DNA of 64,000 nt from Chryseobacterium sp. BLS98 (GCF_001045445.1 NZ_LFNF01000001.1:248001-312000), one strand, 5' to 3'; numbered from the stretch's first letter, positions 8,885 through 17,923 are shown. Numbers and translations are program-made. Notes: a model not told the origin generated them from the sequence alone.

Positions 8885-10177
8885 TTATTTTAGCTTAAAA
8901 TATTCCAAAACATTCCCCACATGGTCTGGTTTATTGATTATCTTATTGTTAGCATCTAAAATAAAATACGTCGGAGTTGCATGAACATTGTACGTATCTA
9001 CATAACTGCTGTTCCACCCTTTTAATTCAGAGTCATTGATCCAAGGAAACGCAGCAATCTTTTGGGTATATGAGCTTTTATCTACATCTAAGGATAAACC
9101 AACAATTTGGACATTTTTGCTTTTTAAATCATTGTATTTTGCCAAAAGCTGAGGCAGTTCGCTTTCACAATGAGAACATGTAGATGACCAGAAAACAATT
9201 ATTTTTTTATCAGCTTTTACATCATACAGGGACTTTGCAGATGTGTTCGCCGGAGACTGAAATTTAACATTAGGAAACGCTGCTCCAATTTCAACGTTTG
9301 CATTGGATTTTAAAGTAGATGCAAGCCTGTCATTAATTGTGCACTTAAGGTTTTTTGCCAGTGTAAGGTATTTGGTTTTAAACTCTTCCATATCGTACGC
9401 ATCAAAGATATCGATGAGTTCTGATAAAACCGTCTGCCCTCTTGGAGTTTCAACCTTTAAACGGTCTAAAAGCGTATCTACAGAACCTCCTACATTGGTA
9501 TTTCCCCCTGAATTAAGATAAGCCACTAAAACTGGTCTTAAAAGGGAAGAAGATTCAAGCATATCATTGGATTTATCCAGAAAGTTTACAATATCTTCCT
9601 GGGTAACTTTTTTAGCCGGATCTGTAGAGTTAGACAGAAACTTGTTATAATTGGTATTATAATAAGAAATAAACGGATGCTGGCCAGCATCAATAGCCGT
9701 ATTCATTCCGGCAAGCCTTTCTATTTCGGTTTTCAGGGCTTTCCCGAAGTCTGTATTATCTTTATAATATTCTTTTATCTGTGCCAGGGCCGGAAGGATA
9801 AGGTCTTTCTTTTGGGAGCCTTCCTGCTGTTTGCTCATAAGATCATTCACTTCATCAAGATAGATTACATCTTTGACCTTATTATTCTGAACATCCATTT
9901 TAATATTTACATTCTTATTCTCCGAAACAAAGTTTATTGAATTATTTGAAGCTGGAAAATACACTTTCATCATTCCCATATAATGGCTGGGATATTTGAA
10001 GGTCCATGTATTGTTCTTGCTCTGTTCTTTGGTAACGATGATGTCTTTCGAACCGTTTAATGTATATAGAATAGCATCCTGATCTTTAAATTCCGCAGGG
10101 GTCTGAATAGTAACTGTAAACTGAGCCTGTAGGGAAAATGCAGCTAATACTGCAGATAGTATATATATCTTTTTCAT
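8885..10177 (-). CDS. TlpA-like thioredoxin-fold envelope protein
   Basis: A 430-residue exported protein with signal peptide MKKIYILSAVLAAFSLQAQ. The first ~300 residues are an uncharacterised, mostly helical region typical of Bacteroidota TlpA-like proteins. The C-terminal domain (about 300-430) is thioredoxin-like with the redox site C334-SH-C337 in FWSSTCSHCESELP and a cis-proline region HATPTYF. It probably reduces or exchanges disulfides in the periplasm. It is separated from the next upstream gene by a terminator, so it is likely a separate unit. Confidence 0.8.
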   Translation of the reverse strand: MKKIYILSAVLAAFSLQAQFTVTIQTPAEFKDQDAILYTLNGSKDIIVTKEQSKNNTWTFKYPSHYMGMMKVYFPASNNSINFVSENKNVNIKMDVQNNKVKDVIYLDEVNDLMSKQQEGSQKKDLILPALAQIKEYYKDNTDFGKALKTEIERLAGMNTAIDAGQHPFISYYNTNYNKFLSNSTDPAKKVTQEDIVNFLDKSNDMLESSSLLRPVLVAYLNSGGNTNVGGSVDTLLDRLKVETPRGQTVLSELIDIFDAYDMEEFKTKYLTLAKNLKCTINDRLASTLKSNANVEIGAAFPNVKFQSPANTSAKSLYDVKADKKIIVFWSSTCSHCESELPQLLAKYNDLKSKNVQIVGLSLDVDKSSYTQKIAAFPWINDSELKGWNSSYVDTYNVHATPTYFILDANNKIINKPDHVGNVLEYFKLK

Positions 10178-10180
10178 AAG

Positions 10181-10218
10181 GTAAAAATAAAAAAACTCTC
10201 TGATTAATCAGAGAGTTT
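10181..10218 (-). terminator. Terminator after the T9SS protein/small protein pair
   Basis: A 13-bp perfect palindrome (AAACTCTCTGATT / AATCAGAGAGTTT, 10193-10218) has no separate loop and must open to about 4 nt. A T-rich run follows on the minus strand (10195 to 10181). Confidence 0.7.
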
Positions 10219-10238
10219 AATATTATTTTAATAAAATT

Positions 10239-10460
10239 TTAGGCTTTTTGGCTCTTTAAATTCTTAGCAAAATATATAATGAATACTACTGCAACAATAG
10301 ACAGTAAATAAACATACATATCAATAGGTGATGCTACTCCTCCCGGTCCTACACCTCCGGTACCGCCACCGCCTGGTGCTGGTGGTATTTCGTCATCTGC
10401 CTTGACCAAAAGTGTTCCGAAAAAGAAAAGAGCAAGTACTAGTTTATTAATAGTTTTCAT
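10239..10460 (-). CDS. Small secreted/membrane protein with Gly/Pro linker
   Basis: A 73-residue protein. Residues 1-21 form a signal peptide ending LLVKA. Residues 22-43 are acidic then very rich in Pro and Gly (IPPAPGGGGTGGVGPGG), and 48-65 form a transmembrane helix followed by a positive tail KNLKSQKA. The layout suggests an envelope-tethered miniprotein with the Gly/Pro part outside. It starts 5 nt after the stop of the T9SS cargo gene and is surely cotranscribed with it. Function unknown. Confidence 0.7.
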   Translation of the reverse strand: MKTINKLVLALFFFGTLLVKADDEIPPAPGGGGTGGVGPGGVASPIDMYVYLLSIVAVVFIIYFAKNLKSQKA

Positions 10461-10465
10461 AATAT

Positions 10466-12406
10466 TTATTTTAAGATTTTAGTGTTAACGGTTTCTCCTT
10501 TATCAGAAACAATTTTTACAACGTAAGAATTTTTAACTGCGCTATCAAGCTCAATTACAAAATCTCTAGATGCATCAACTGCTCTTTTAGAGATAACCAG
10601 TTTACCGCTCATATCATAAACTTCAATATCTGCTTTTTTCCAGTTTGGATCAAATCTAACAATGTAGTTGGTAATCGCCGGATTATATACTACTATTGTT
10701 CTTGAAGGTTCGGCTGTTTCTTTTGTAGCCAACACCACATTACTAGGCTCACCATAATATAAATCATAAGATGCAACAGCATTAGGAGCGATACCGCCTT
10801 GTGTTGCCGGTTGTAAAGTACCGTTTGATGCTTTATAGTAGAAACCAATTCCTGCAGACAATAAGTGAGTTCCTGTTGAAACCAATTGTCCGTTTTCTCT
10901 TATTTCAAATTTATATGATTTTACTTTACCTGTATCGTAATTTACAAGTTTAACATTTTTACCTTTGAAATTACTTTCATTGGCCTCGTTAATGTATAAC
11001 CAATACTGTCCTGTATAGTTAGTATCATAACCACCATTTAAAGCTTCTTCAAATGTACCGATGATGTTACTTCCTGCTGTTGCCTGAACTGTAGTTGCTA
11101 CAGAAGTCTGGTGACCTGTAACAGCATTAGGTGAAACCACATAATATGTTCTTGCAACTTCATTCCCGTTAACATCTAAACCAATAACCCCAAGCTGTTT
11201 TATTGTACCTTCACCAACTTTTCCATTGGCATTTCTGGCAGCAGTAACACTGTAGTCAGTAGTTTCAGCTCTAACAGTTGAATTAAATCTTCTAAGGGTA
11301 TTGAAATTTAGGGTCTGTGCAGAATTATCTCTCAATTTCAGAACAAAAGTCTGCATTGGTTTGATAATCATCCCAATATCTCCTACTGGAACTTTTGTAT
11401 TCACATCGTAAGTCTGGATCAATGCGCCTGTACTGTAAGCATTTCCTTGTGAACCTACTACTACAGTTCCCGGATCATATCTTACTCCCCAAATGTTGCT
11501 AATGTTATTACCATCAGTAACTCCTCCGGCTGCAGGTTCTGCATATCCTATTCTCGATAAATCAAGGTTGGTTAAGAAAGGATTTCCAAACTGGTAAATG
11601 TTTTTACCATAAGTTCCTCCCCAAGGAGTAGCAGAGTTCTCAAACTGATCCTGAAGATAAGTGTTATATCTTTCATTGTATCCGTTAAGTGCTGTACCGC
11701 CTGGGCCAAATGTAACATTCCCTCCATTTTGAAGAGTTGCAGCAGAGGCAAATGTTGCATAAGGACGACCATTAACAGTATGCAAAGCACTGCTCACATC
11801 TAAATTGTTATTATTGGATCCAAGCATATAATACTCGGAACCATTGCTGGTATTAGTTGTTAAGCTTGTGTAATGATCAGCTACAGCTCCAGTATTATTC
11901 CATTTTAGAATTTCATTCTGGCTTCTTCTTACAGTACCAAATGTTTTACCCAATTCAGTGGATAAACTACTCAAGGTTTTACCAAAGAAAGGTAATCCAA
12001 CCTGTTGGTAATAACTTCCAGTTCCGTTTTTCTTGGTTCTGAATTCCTTACTTACAACTCCGGTGATATCGGTTTGGGCTAAACCATCAACATATAATTG
12101 TCCGTAAGTAGACGCGTCGTCAGTAGCTGTGGGAGTGTTGAGCCTTAAAATGATATTGTTACCATCGGTTTTAGCCCCACCAACGGCATCAATAGTTTTT
12201 AAAGCGTCTCCGGCTGTGCCTACGATCATAACGTTTCCATGCACATCCAAAAGACCATTATCTCTTGTTTGTACACCTCCTCCGCTATAAACAAGGGTGC
12301 CTTCGCTTACATACATATTAGCATTAGCGTCAACATGACATAGTATCTGCGCCTGAACAGAGTAACTAATTGCTAAAAGACCTATAGCAAATAAACTTTT
12401 TCTCAT
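10466..12406 (-). CDS. Large secreted protein with T9SS C-terminal sorting domain
   Basis: A 646-residue protein with a signal peptide (ends SVQAQ), a long Asn/Gly/Thr-rich beta-structured body without a recognised enzyme motif, and a C-terminal ~80-residue domain. That domain (VVYNPAITNYIVRF..IEVYDMSGKLV..YVVKIVSDKGETVNTKILK) has the form of a type IX secretion sorting domain. It should be exported across the outer membrane and anchored or released at the surface. It has its own perfect -7 box upstream and is followed directly by the small Gly/Pro protein. Function unknown, probably structural or adhesive. Confidence 0.75.
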   Translation of the reverse strand: MRKSLFAIGLLAISYSVQAQILCHVDANANMYVSEGTLVYSGGGVQTRDNGLLDVHGNVMIVGTAGDALKTIDAVGGAKTDGNNIILRLNTPTATDDASTYGQLYVDGLAQTDITGVVSKEFRTKKNGTGSYYQQVGLPFFGKTLSSLSTELGKTFGTVRRSQNEILKWNNTGAVADHYTSLTTNTSNGSEYYMLGSNNNNLDVSSALHTVNGRPYATFASAATLQNGGNVTFGPGGTALNGYNERYNTYLQDQFENSATPWGGTYGKNIYQFGNPFLTNLDLSRIGYAEPAAGGVTDGNNISNIWGVRYDPGTVVVGSQGNAYSTGALIQTYDVNTKVPVGDIGMIIKPMQTFVLKLRDNSAQTLNFNTLRRFNSTVRAETTDYSVTAARNANGKVGEGTIKQLGVIGLDVNGNEVARTYYVVSPNAVTGHQTSVATTVQATAGSNIIGTFEEALNGGYDTNYTGQYWLYINEANESNFKGKNVKLVNYDTGKVKSYKFEIRENGQLVSTGTHLLSAGIGFYYKASNGTLQPATQGGIAPNAVASYDLYYGEPSNVVLATKETAEPSRTIVVYNPAITNYIVRFDPNWKKADIEVYDMSGKLVISKRAVDASRDFVIELDSAVKNSYVVKIVSDKGETVNTKILK

Positions 12407-12444
12407 TGTATAAATTATTTGTGTGTTAATACAATCTTCACCCG

Positions 12445-12452
12445 CAAAGGTA
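12445..12452 (-). promoter_or_regulatory. -7 box upstream of the T9SS cargo gene
   Basis: TACCTTTG on the minus strand matches TAnnTTTG fully and lies 39 nt before the ATG. No clear TTG is seen 19 nt further upstream, so the call rests on the -7 element. Confidence 0.5.
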
Positions 12453-12481
12453 AGATTTTTTTTGAAAGAAAAAAAAATATT

Positions 12482-13669
12482 TTATTTATTAACAAAAATA
12501 TTATCTTCCGTTAATACGATTTCTTTTTCCTCACCTATTGAAAACATATAGTCCTCCAATACTTTTTCTGTTGTACCTCTTAAACCTCTGGCACCCAAAC
12601 CCTTTTCGATGGTCTCTTCTACAATCTTCTCAATAGCTCCATCCGTGAAAACCAAATTCGTGCCATCCATTTTGAAAAGCTCTACAAATTGATTGATGAT
12701 CGAGTTTTTAGGCTCTTTCATAATTCTCACCATCGTCTCTTTGGTAAGCTTATCCAGGTAAGTAATAATCGGGAATCTGCCTAAAAGCTCAGGAATTAAT
12801 CCGAAAGAACGAAGATCGATTGCATTGATATGGGTTAATATATATTCCTCTTCATCGGTCTTATTGATTTTTTCCGAACTGAATCCTATAGCCTGTTTAT
12901 TCATTCTTCTTTCGATGATCTCTTTAATCCCGTCAAAAGCACCTCCTGCAATGAACAGGATATTCTGGGTATTCACCTGGATGTATTTCTGGTCAGGGTG
13001 CTTTCTTCCTCCCTGAGGCGGAACATTCACAATGCTTCCTTCAAGAAGTTTCAGTAATCCCTGCTGCACACCTTCCCCGGAAACATCCCTTGTGATACTC
13101 GGATTGTCTGATTTTCTTGCAATTTTATCGATCTCATCAATAAAAACAATTCCTCTTTCCGCTTTTTCCACGTCATAATCAGCAACCATAAGAAGCCTGG
13201 AAAGGATACTTTCCACATCTTCCCCTACATAACCTGCTTCTGTAAGAATCGTAGCATCTACAATACAGAAAGGAACGTTAAGCTCTCTTGCAATGGTTTT
13301 TGCCAGAAGAGTTTTTCCCGTACCGGTTTCGCCTATCATGATGATATTTGATTTTTCCAGCTCTACTTCTCTGTTTTCGTCCTGAGCGTGAAGCAGTCTT
13401 TTATAATGATTGTATACTGCAATCGAAAGCTGTTTTTTAGCCTGATCCTGTCCGATGACGTATTGGTTCAGGAATTCTTTGATCTCTTTCGGTTTTTTAA
13501 GTTCTTCTATATTGGCTGCAGGAGATGATCCTGTCTTAGAAACGCTGTCTTTTACAATAACATGCGCCTGTTCGATACAGTTTTCGCAGATAAAGCCGCT
13601 CTGCCCCGAAATAAGCATCTGTACTTCATTTCTTTTTCTGCCGCAGAAAGAACATTGGTTTGAATTCAT
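12482..13669 (-). CDS. clpX: ATP-dependent protease ATPase subunit ClpX
   Basis: A 395-residue AAA+ unfoldase that feeds substrates to ClpP. The N-terminal zinc-binding domain has C6, C9, C28 and C31. Walker A GETGTGKT is at 113-120. Walker B is GIVFIDEID. The arginine-finger and sensor regions (LLGRFP, GLGARGLR) are present. Length is slightly below the usual 410-430 because the linker and C-terminus are short. clpP is not in the window. It follows greA and the HIT gene on the same strand, with a hairpin between HIT and clpX. Confidence 0.96.
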   Translation of the reverse strand: MNSNQCSFCGRKRNEVQMLISGQSGFICENCIEQAHVIVKDSVSKTGSSPAANIEELKKPKEIKEFLNQYVIGQDQAKKQLSIAVYNHYKRLLHAQDENREVELEKSNIIMIGETGTGKTLLAKTIARELNVPFCIVDATILTEAGYVGEDVESILSRLLMVADYDVEKAERGIVFIDEIDKIARKSDNPSITRDVSGEGVQQGLLKLLEGSIVNVPPQGGRKHPDQKYIQVNTQNILFIAGGAFDGIKEIIERRMNKQAIGFSSEKINKTDEEEYILTHINAIDLRSFGLIPELLGRFPIITYLDKLTKETMVRIMKEPKNSIINQFVELFKMDGTNLVFTDGAIEKIVEETIEKGLGARGLRGTTEKVLEDYMFSIGEEKEIVLTEDNIFVNK

Positions 13670-13689
13670 ACGATATAATATATGTTAAA

Positions 13690-13723
13690 GAAAATCGTAA
13701 AAAATTTCTTTTTTACGATTTTA
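13690..13723 (-). terminator. Terminator after the greA-HIT unit
   Basis: Stem AAAATCGTAAAAA / TTTTTACGATTTT (13691-13722) with a small AT-rich loop. It is T-rich on both sides, so it may be bidirectional or partial between HIT and clpX. Confidence 0.65.
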
Positions 13724-13728
13724 TGCTT

Positions 13729-14118
13729 TTAAGAATTAATAATTGAGTTTTGGATCTCTTTATATTCTTCGTCTGTTAATTTCAGTCTCTCATTTCTGAA
13801 GTTCATGTCTTCCATTTTGTTTAAGGGAATAAGATGGATATGGGCATGAGGAACTTCAAGTCCTACTACAGCTACTCCCACTCTTACGCAGGGAACTGCA
13901 TTTTTTACTTTTTTGGCAACCTTCTGGGCAAATCCCCAAAGGTTTTTATATTCTTCACTTTCCAGATCAAAGATCAGGTCAACTTCTTTTTTGGGAACTA
14001 CCAGTGTATGCCCTTTCACCAAAGGCATTGCATCAAGAAATGCTACAAAATTATCGTCTTCAGCAATTTTGTATGAAGGAATTTCACCATTGATGATCTT
14101 TGTGAATATACTGCTCAT
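13729..14118 (-). CDS. HIT family nucleotide hydrolase
   Basis: A 129-residue protein of the HINT/HIT branch, which hydrolyses nucleoside phosphoramidates and related nucleotides. The histidine triad is visible as PHAHIHLIPL near residues 97-106, and the N-terminal core reads IFTKIINGEIPSYKI. I use the ATG at 14118 (MSSIFTKI), the usual family start, over an upstream ATG four codons earlier. It lies 40 nt downstream of greA, as in many Bacteroidota. In vivo substrate unknown. Confidence 0.92.
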   Translation of the reverse strand: MSSIFTKIINGEIPSYKIAEDDNFVAFLDAMPLVKGHTLVVPKKEVDLIFDLESEEYKNLWGFAQKVAKKVKNAVPCVRVGVAVVGLEVPHAHIHLIPLNKMEDMNFRNERLKLTDEEYKEIQNSIINS

Positions 14119-14158
14119 TTTAGAAGTCAAATTTTAAAGTTGAATTTAATTCTGTGGT

Positions 14159-14629
14159 CTAAAGAGTAATGTCCAATACTTCGAAAGACAGTTTGTTTCC
14201 GTTGGGTAATGTAATATCTGCAGTCTCACCTATCACTTTTCCAAGTAATCCCTTAGCGATTGGGGTATTTACAGATATTTTTCCTGTTTTAAGATCGCTT
14301 TCGTTATCCGGCACTAAGGTAAACACCTGCTCCTGATTGGTCGCATTGTTTTTAAGTTTAACCGTAGTAAGGATTGAAACCTTTGAAGTATCTAATTGAC
14401 TTTCATCTATGATCTTGGAATTTGCAATAGCATCCTTAAGCTTGGAAATTCTCATTTCAAGCATACCCTGAGCCTCTTTAGCAGCATCGTATTCAGCATT
14501 TTCAGATAAATCTCCTTTATCTCTCGCTTCTGCAATCTGCTGGGTAATTTTTGGTCTTTCCACAGTTTCCAACTGTTCCAGCTCAGCTTTCATTTTCTCT
14601 TGTCCCACCTTTGTTACATAGCTTGCCAT
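14159..14629 (-). CDS. greA: Transcription elongation factor GreA
   Basis: A 156-residue factor that enters the RNA polymerase secondary channel and stimulates cleavage of backtracked transcripts. The N-terminal coiled coil carries the acidic tip (ARDKGDLSENAEYDAAKE), and the C-terminal FKBP-like domain includes GLLGKVIGE and ends in LSFEVLDITL. The start at 14629 (MASYVTKVG) is chosen over an ATG three codons upstream because it fits the family. A promoter -7 box and a leader hairpin lie upstream. Confidence 0.95.
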   Translation of the reverse strand: MASYVTKVGQEKMKAELEQLETVERPKITQQIAEARDKGDLSENAEYDAAKEAQGMLEMRISKLKDAIANSKIIDESQLDTSKVSILTTVKLKNNATNQEQVFTLVPDNESDLKTGKISVNTPIAKGLLGKVIGETADITLPNGNKLSFEVLDITL

Positions 14630-14650
14630 AATTTTCAAAATTTAGTTTTG

Positions 14651-14680
14651 GTATAAAAAAATAATCCGACATTTGCCGGA
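14651..14680 (-). terminator. Attenuator-like hairpin in the greA leader
   Basis: On the minus strand TCCGGCA / TGTCGGA (14680-14674 with 14671-14665) form a stem followed directly by a T-rich tract (TTATTTTTTTA). It lies between the greA -7 box and the greA start, and the gene on the far side is divergent, so it can only act on the greA transcript. This resembles a leader terminator. Confidence 0.5.
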
Positions 14681-14714
14681 CAATGTTTTACGTGTTATAA
14701 TCGTTTAACTTTTA

Positions 14715-14722
14715 CAAATATA
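14715..14722 (-). promoter_or_regulatory. -7 box of greA
   Basis: TATATTTG on the minus strand is a full match to TAnnTTTG. The predicted start near 14708 gives a leader of about 80 nt containing the hairpin above. No good -33 TTG is seen. Confidence 0.5.
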
Positions 14723-14739
14723 TAAAAATTTAAATTGAA

Positions 14740-15195
14740 ATGAAAAAAACTTTTTCAATCCTGTCCATTTTAACACTGCTGATTTTCAGCAATTTAACTA
14801 TAAACTCATGCGGAACCAGAGAAGATACCGTGAACTGCTTCCCCAATAACCCTATCAATGTATCTTTAAATCTTAACCTGCCCGCCTATAATAATCTCAA
14901 CTATGACGGAGGCTGGATTTATGTGAACGAACAGCAGTCCGGAACAAGGGGATTAATCGTAGTCAGGGTAGGAGATTCATTCAAAGCTTACGACCGTAAT
15001 GCGCCCCATATCTGCCCTGATGCCAATACAACGCTTGAGGTAAAAGATAATATCAGTATCCTGTGCCCTAAGGATAATACCCGCTGGATTTTGAGAACAG
15101 GTCAGCCGGAATCCGGTGCTGCAACTTCCCTGCCTCCCAAAACATACCCTTACAACTATGATGTTGCCACCAAAACATTAAATATTTATTATTAG
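14740..15195 (+). CDS. Rieske-fold-like lipoprotein lacking cluster ligands
   Basis: A 151-residue lipoprotein with lipobox INSC (Cys24). The region [10 protein letters not shown]...[15 protein letters not shown] has the spacing of the two loops of small Bacteroidota Rieske proteins. However, the ligand pairs are not kept: the first loop reads APH where CxH is expected, and the second reads CPKD where CxxH is expected. A [2Fe-2S] cluster is therefore unlikely. It may be a structural or redox-dead relative. Its stop is 1 nt before dtd, so the two are cotranscribed. Family assignment is by eye. Confidence 0.55.
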   Translation: MKKTFSILSILTLLIFSNLTINSCGTREDTVNCFPNNPINVSLNLNLPAYNNLNYDGGWIYVNEQQSGTRGLIVVRVGDSFKAYDRNAPHICPDANTTLEVKDNISILCPKDNTRWILRTGQPESGAATSLPPKTYPYNYDVATKTLNIYY

Positions 15196-15196
15196 A

Positions 15197-15646
15197 ATGA
15201 AGATTGTGATTCAAAGAGTTTCCGAAGCTCATGTAAAAGTAGATGGAAAAATTGTCGGGAAAATTGGTAAAGGACTGATGCTACTGACCGGAATTGATGA
15301 AAACGATGAGAAGCAGGATGCTGACTGGCTTGTTCAGAAGATCCTGAATTTAAGGATCTTCGGGGATGAAGATGATAAGCTTAATCTTTCTGTAAAGGAT
15401 ATTTCCGGTGAAATTTTGTGCATCAGCCAGTTTACATTAATTGCAGACTATAAAAAAGGAAACCGTCCTTCTTTCATCAAAGCGGCAAAACCGGATAAAG
15501 CGGTTCCTCTTTTCGATTATTTTAAAAAGGAACTGGCTAAATCAGGATTAAAAACCGAAAGCGGAATTTTCGGCGCAGACATGAAGGTATCACTGGTTAA
15601 CGACGGGCCAGTAACGATTGTCATGGATTCACTCACGAAAAGCTAA
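15197..15646 (+). CDS. dtd: D-aminoacyl-tRNA deacylase
   Basis: A 149-residue protein that hydrolyses D-aminoacyl-tRNA and so keeps D-amino acids out of translation. The conserved motifs SQFTL (about 75-79) and NxGPVT-like NDGPVTIV near the C-terminus are present, as is the N-terminal [17 protein letters not shown]. Length is normal. It follows the lipoprotein gene with a 1-nt gap. Confidence 0.95.
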   Translation: MKIVIQRVSEAHVKVDGKIVGKIGKGLMLLTGIDENDEKQDADWLVQKILNLRIFGDEDDKLNLSVKDISGEILCISQFTLIADYKKGNRPSFIKAAKPDKAVPLFDYFKKELAKSGLKTESGIFGADMKVSLVNDGPVTIVMDSLTKS

Positions 15647-15720
15647 TACTGCTGAAATTAAGAACCCAATCATTTTTATTAAATTCACAAAAAAGTGATT
15701 AATATTTCTCATTAAAATTA

Positions 15721-15728
15721 TATATTTG
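15721..15728 (+). promoter_or_regulatory. -7 box of the subtilase gene
   Basis: TATATTTG is a full consensus match 26 nt before the ATG at 15754. No clear -33 element. Confidence 0.45.
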
Positions 15729-15753
15729 GTTTACAACCATTTAATAAGATATT

Positions 15754-17406
15754 ATGAGAACAAAAATTAGACTTTTCGCATTATGCATTTTCATTTTCGT
15801 GTTTTCATTCGGGCAGAAAACCGATCAATTAAAATCTAACATTTATGTATGCTTCTCAAAAGAGTTCAGCTCTGAGAAAGAGGCTCTCAGTAAAAACCCT
15901 GCATTAGCAGAATTTGTCAAAGCCAATGAAATTTCATTTATTAATGACCTTGGCTTCAGTGACAGGAAACTTGAGGAAATGATGGCAAGCAGCAGAGCAA
16001 TCGGTAATTCAGGCGAATCTGTTCAAAAGCTGAAACGCATCTTCAAAGTCAGTCTTTCCTTCCAAAATCATGAGGAAGCTGAAAGAACAGTACGTATTCT
16101 TGAAAAATTCCCGGAAGTAGAATATGTTTGTGTAATGAGCAGCATACCTATTGAGCCTCCGTTAGTTAAGACTTTTGTGGCTACGCCGGATCTTGAAAGT
16201 CTTCAGACTTACCTCAACGACAATCCCGGGATCAATGCAAAATATGCATGGTCCAGAGGAATTACAGGGCAGAATATCCGAATCCGTGATGTAGAATACG
16301 GCTTTTACAAAACTCACGAAATGCTTTCCAATCAGAATTCAATACAACTGGAGCCGGGATATTCGCCGAATTCGGGGTTATCAGGCAATAACTACAGGGA
16401 TCACGGGACTGCTGTGGTCAGTATTCTAGGTTCTGTAAAAGATAATATCGGGCTTTCCGGTGCAGCCTACAGCGCATCAGAAATCAAAGGATATATGGAA
16501 TGGACTACTGTGGGCTACAACAGGGCTGCAGCAGTAAGCAGATCGATCAATGCATCGCAGGCCGGGGATATTATTTTATATGAAATGCAGACGGGTGGAA
16601 AAGACGGCCAGTACTGCCCTGCCGAATATGACAGTGTGATCTGGGACCTGACGAAAGCAGCTACCGATTCAGGAATCATTATTATTGCAGCTGCAGGAAA
16701 CGGAAATCAGAATCTGGATGATCCATTTTATGCTTCTTACATGGCAAGAGGAAACAGCGGGGCCATTATCGTGGGTGCCGGTTCCCCTAACGCCACCCAC
16801 TCTAAGCTGAGCTTCAGTACTTACGGAAACCGCGTGGATGTACAGGGTTGGGGAAGTAATGTTTTAGCTGCCGGATACGGTTCATATCAAAAATATGACA
16901 ATGATAATAACAGGACATACAATTATTTCAGCGGCACAAGCTCTGCTACTCCTGTTGTGGCATCGGCAGCTACTTTGATCCAATCTTTTTACCGGCAGAC
17001 AACAGGTCAGTATTTGACTCCTGCTGCTATGAAGAATCTTTTGATATCTACAGGAATTCCTCAGGGCGGTACTGTTGCCAATCAAAAAATAGGACCTTTT
17101 CCGAATGTAAAAAATGCCATATTACAGCTGGAAAGTAATCCTTTACTTAAACCCAATAAGACTGAAGTTCCTCTTCCTTTAGAAGTTAAAATTTATCCGA
17201 ATCCTGTAACCAGCCATATTACCATTCACAGCAAAGAAAGTAAAAAACTAGAATTTGAGATGATCAATATGCAGGGAAGAATCATCAAAAAAGGGTCTGC
17301 CTTACCTGATGAAAAGATCGGAACCGCAGATCTTCTTCCAGGACAGTATATCATTAATATTACAGAAGGGCCAAGAAGAGTGGTTGAAAAATTTACTAAG
17401 TTATAA
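15754..17406 (+). CDS. Secreted S8 subtilisin-like protease with T9SS sorting domain
   Basis: A 550-residue protease with signal peptide (ends FSFGQ), a propeptide-like region to about 150, and a subtilase domain with catalytic D179 (IRDVEYG), H217 (YRDHGTAV) and S396 (GTSSATP). The last ~75 residues (VKIYPNPVTSHITI..MQGRIIKKG..PGQYIINI) are a type A T9SS sorting domain. It should act outside the cell in protein degradation. It is monocistronic, between its own -7 box and a terminator. Confidence 0.93.
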   Translation: MRTKIRLFALCIFIFVFSFGQKTDQLKSNIYVCFSKEFSSEKEALSKNPALAEFVKANEISFINDLGFSDRKLEEMMASSRAIGNSGESVQKLKRIFKVSLSFQNHEEAERTVRILEKFPEVEYVCVMSSIPIEPPLVKTFVATPDLESLQTYLNDNPGINAKYAWSRGITGQNIRIRDVEYGFYKTHEMLSNQNSIQLEPGYSPNSGLSGNNYRDHGTAVVSILGSVKDNIGLSGAAYSASEIKGYMEWTTVGYNRAAAVSRSINASQAGDIILYEMQTGGKDGQYCPAEYDSVIWDLTKAATDSGIIIIAAAGNGNQNLDDPFYASYMARGNSGAIIVGAGSPNATHSKLSFSTYGNRVDVQGWGSNVLAAGYGSYQKYDNDNNRTYNYFSGTSSATPVVASAATLIQSFYRQTTGQYLTPAAMKNLLISTGIPQGGTVANQKIGPFPNVKNAILQLESNPLLKPNKTEVPLPLEVKIYPNPVTSHITIHSKESKKLEFEMINMQGRIIKKGSALPDEKIGTADLLPGQYIINITEGPRRVVEKFTKL

Positions 17407-17429
17407 GAACTTGAAATAGCAATATAAAT

Positions 17430-17463
17430 AATAAGGTGGTCGGTTAGAGCCACCTTATTTAAT
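17430..17463 (+). terminator. Terminator of the subtilase gene
   Basis: Stem ATAAGGTGGT / GCCACCTTAT (11 bp with a G-U pair, 17430-17440 with 17449-17459), followed by a short T-rich stretch. Confidence 0.65.
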
Positions 17464-17505
17464 ATCTGCAAAATATGTATCTTGTATTCTTTAATTTACT
17501 GAAAT

Positions 17506-17898
17506 ATGAATGGAGAAAAGGATTTGGAAACACTTTTAAAAAATATGAAGCCTAAGCATAACGCTGGTGATTATGTTTTCTGTACGGTTAGAAATACAGA
17601 AACTATTGATCTGAACCAGATTGAAATGTTCTTCAGAGAGGAGGAAGGATTTACTGTTATTCTTAAAAAAGAGGCGGCTGATTCATTAAATCTGGACTAC
17701 TCCGCTATCATGTCATGGATAACGCTTACCGTACATTCTTCTCTGGAAGCTGTAGGATTAACTGCTGCTTTTTCAAAAGCTCTTTCTGAGAATAATATTA
17801 GCTGTAATGTAGTCGCAGCCTATTATCATGATCATATCTTTATCAATAAGAAGGATACTGAAAAGGCTATGGAAGTATTGAGAAAACTTTCTGAATGA
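17506..17898 (+). CDS. ACT-domain protein (DUF2241-like)
   Basis: A 130-residue cytosolic protein made of two ACT-like halves. Signatures are DYVFCTV and LDYSAIMSWITLTVHSSLEAVGLTAA in the middle, then NVVAAYYHDHIFI near the end. Such stand-alone ACT proteins are thought to bind small ligands such as amino acids, but no ligand is known here. It is flanked by terminators on both sides, so probably monocistronic. Confidence 0.8.
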   Translation: MNGEKDLETLLKNMKPKHNAGDYVFCTVRNTETIDLNQIEMFFREEEGFTVILKKEAADSLNLDYSAIMSWITLTVHSSLEAVGLTAAFSKALSENNISCNVVAAYYHDHIFINKKDTEKAMEVLRKLSE

Positions 17899-17923
17899 AA
17901 ATTTATATAAAAATTTAAAGCTC

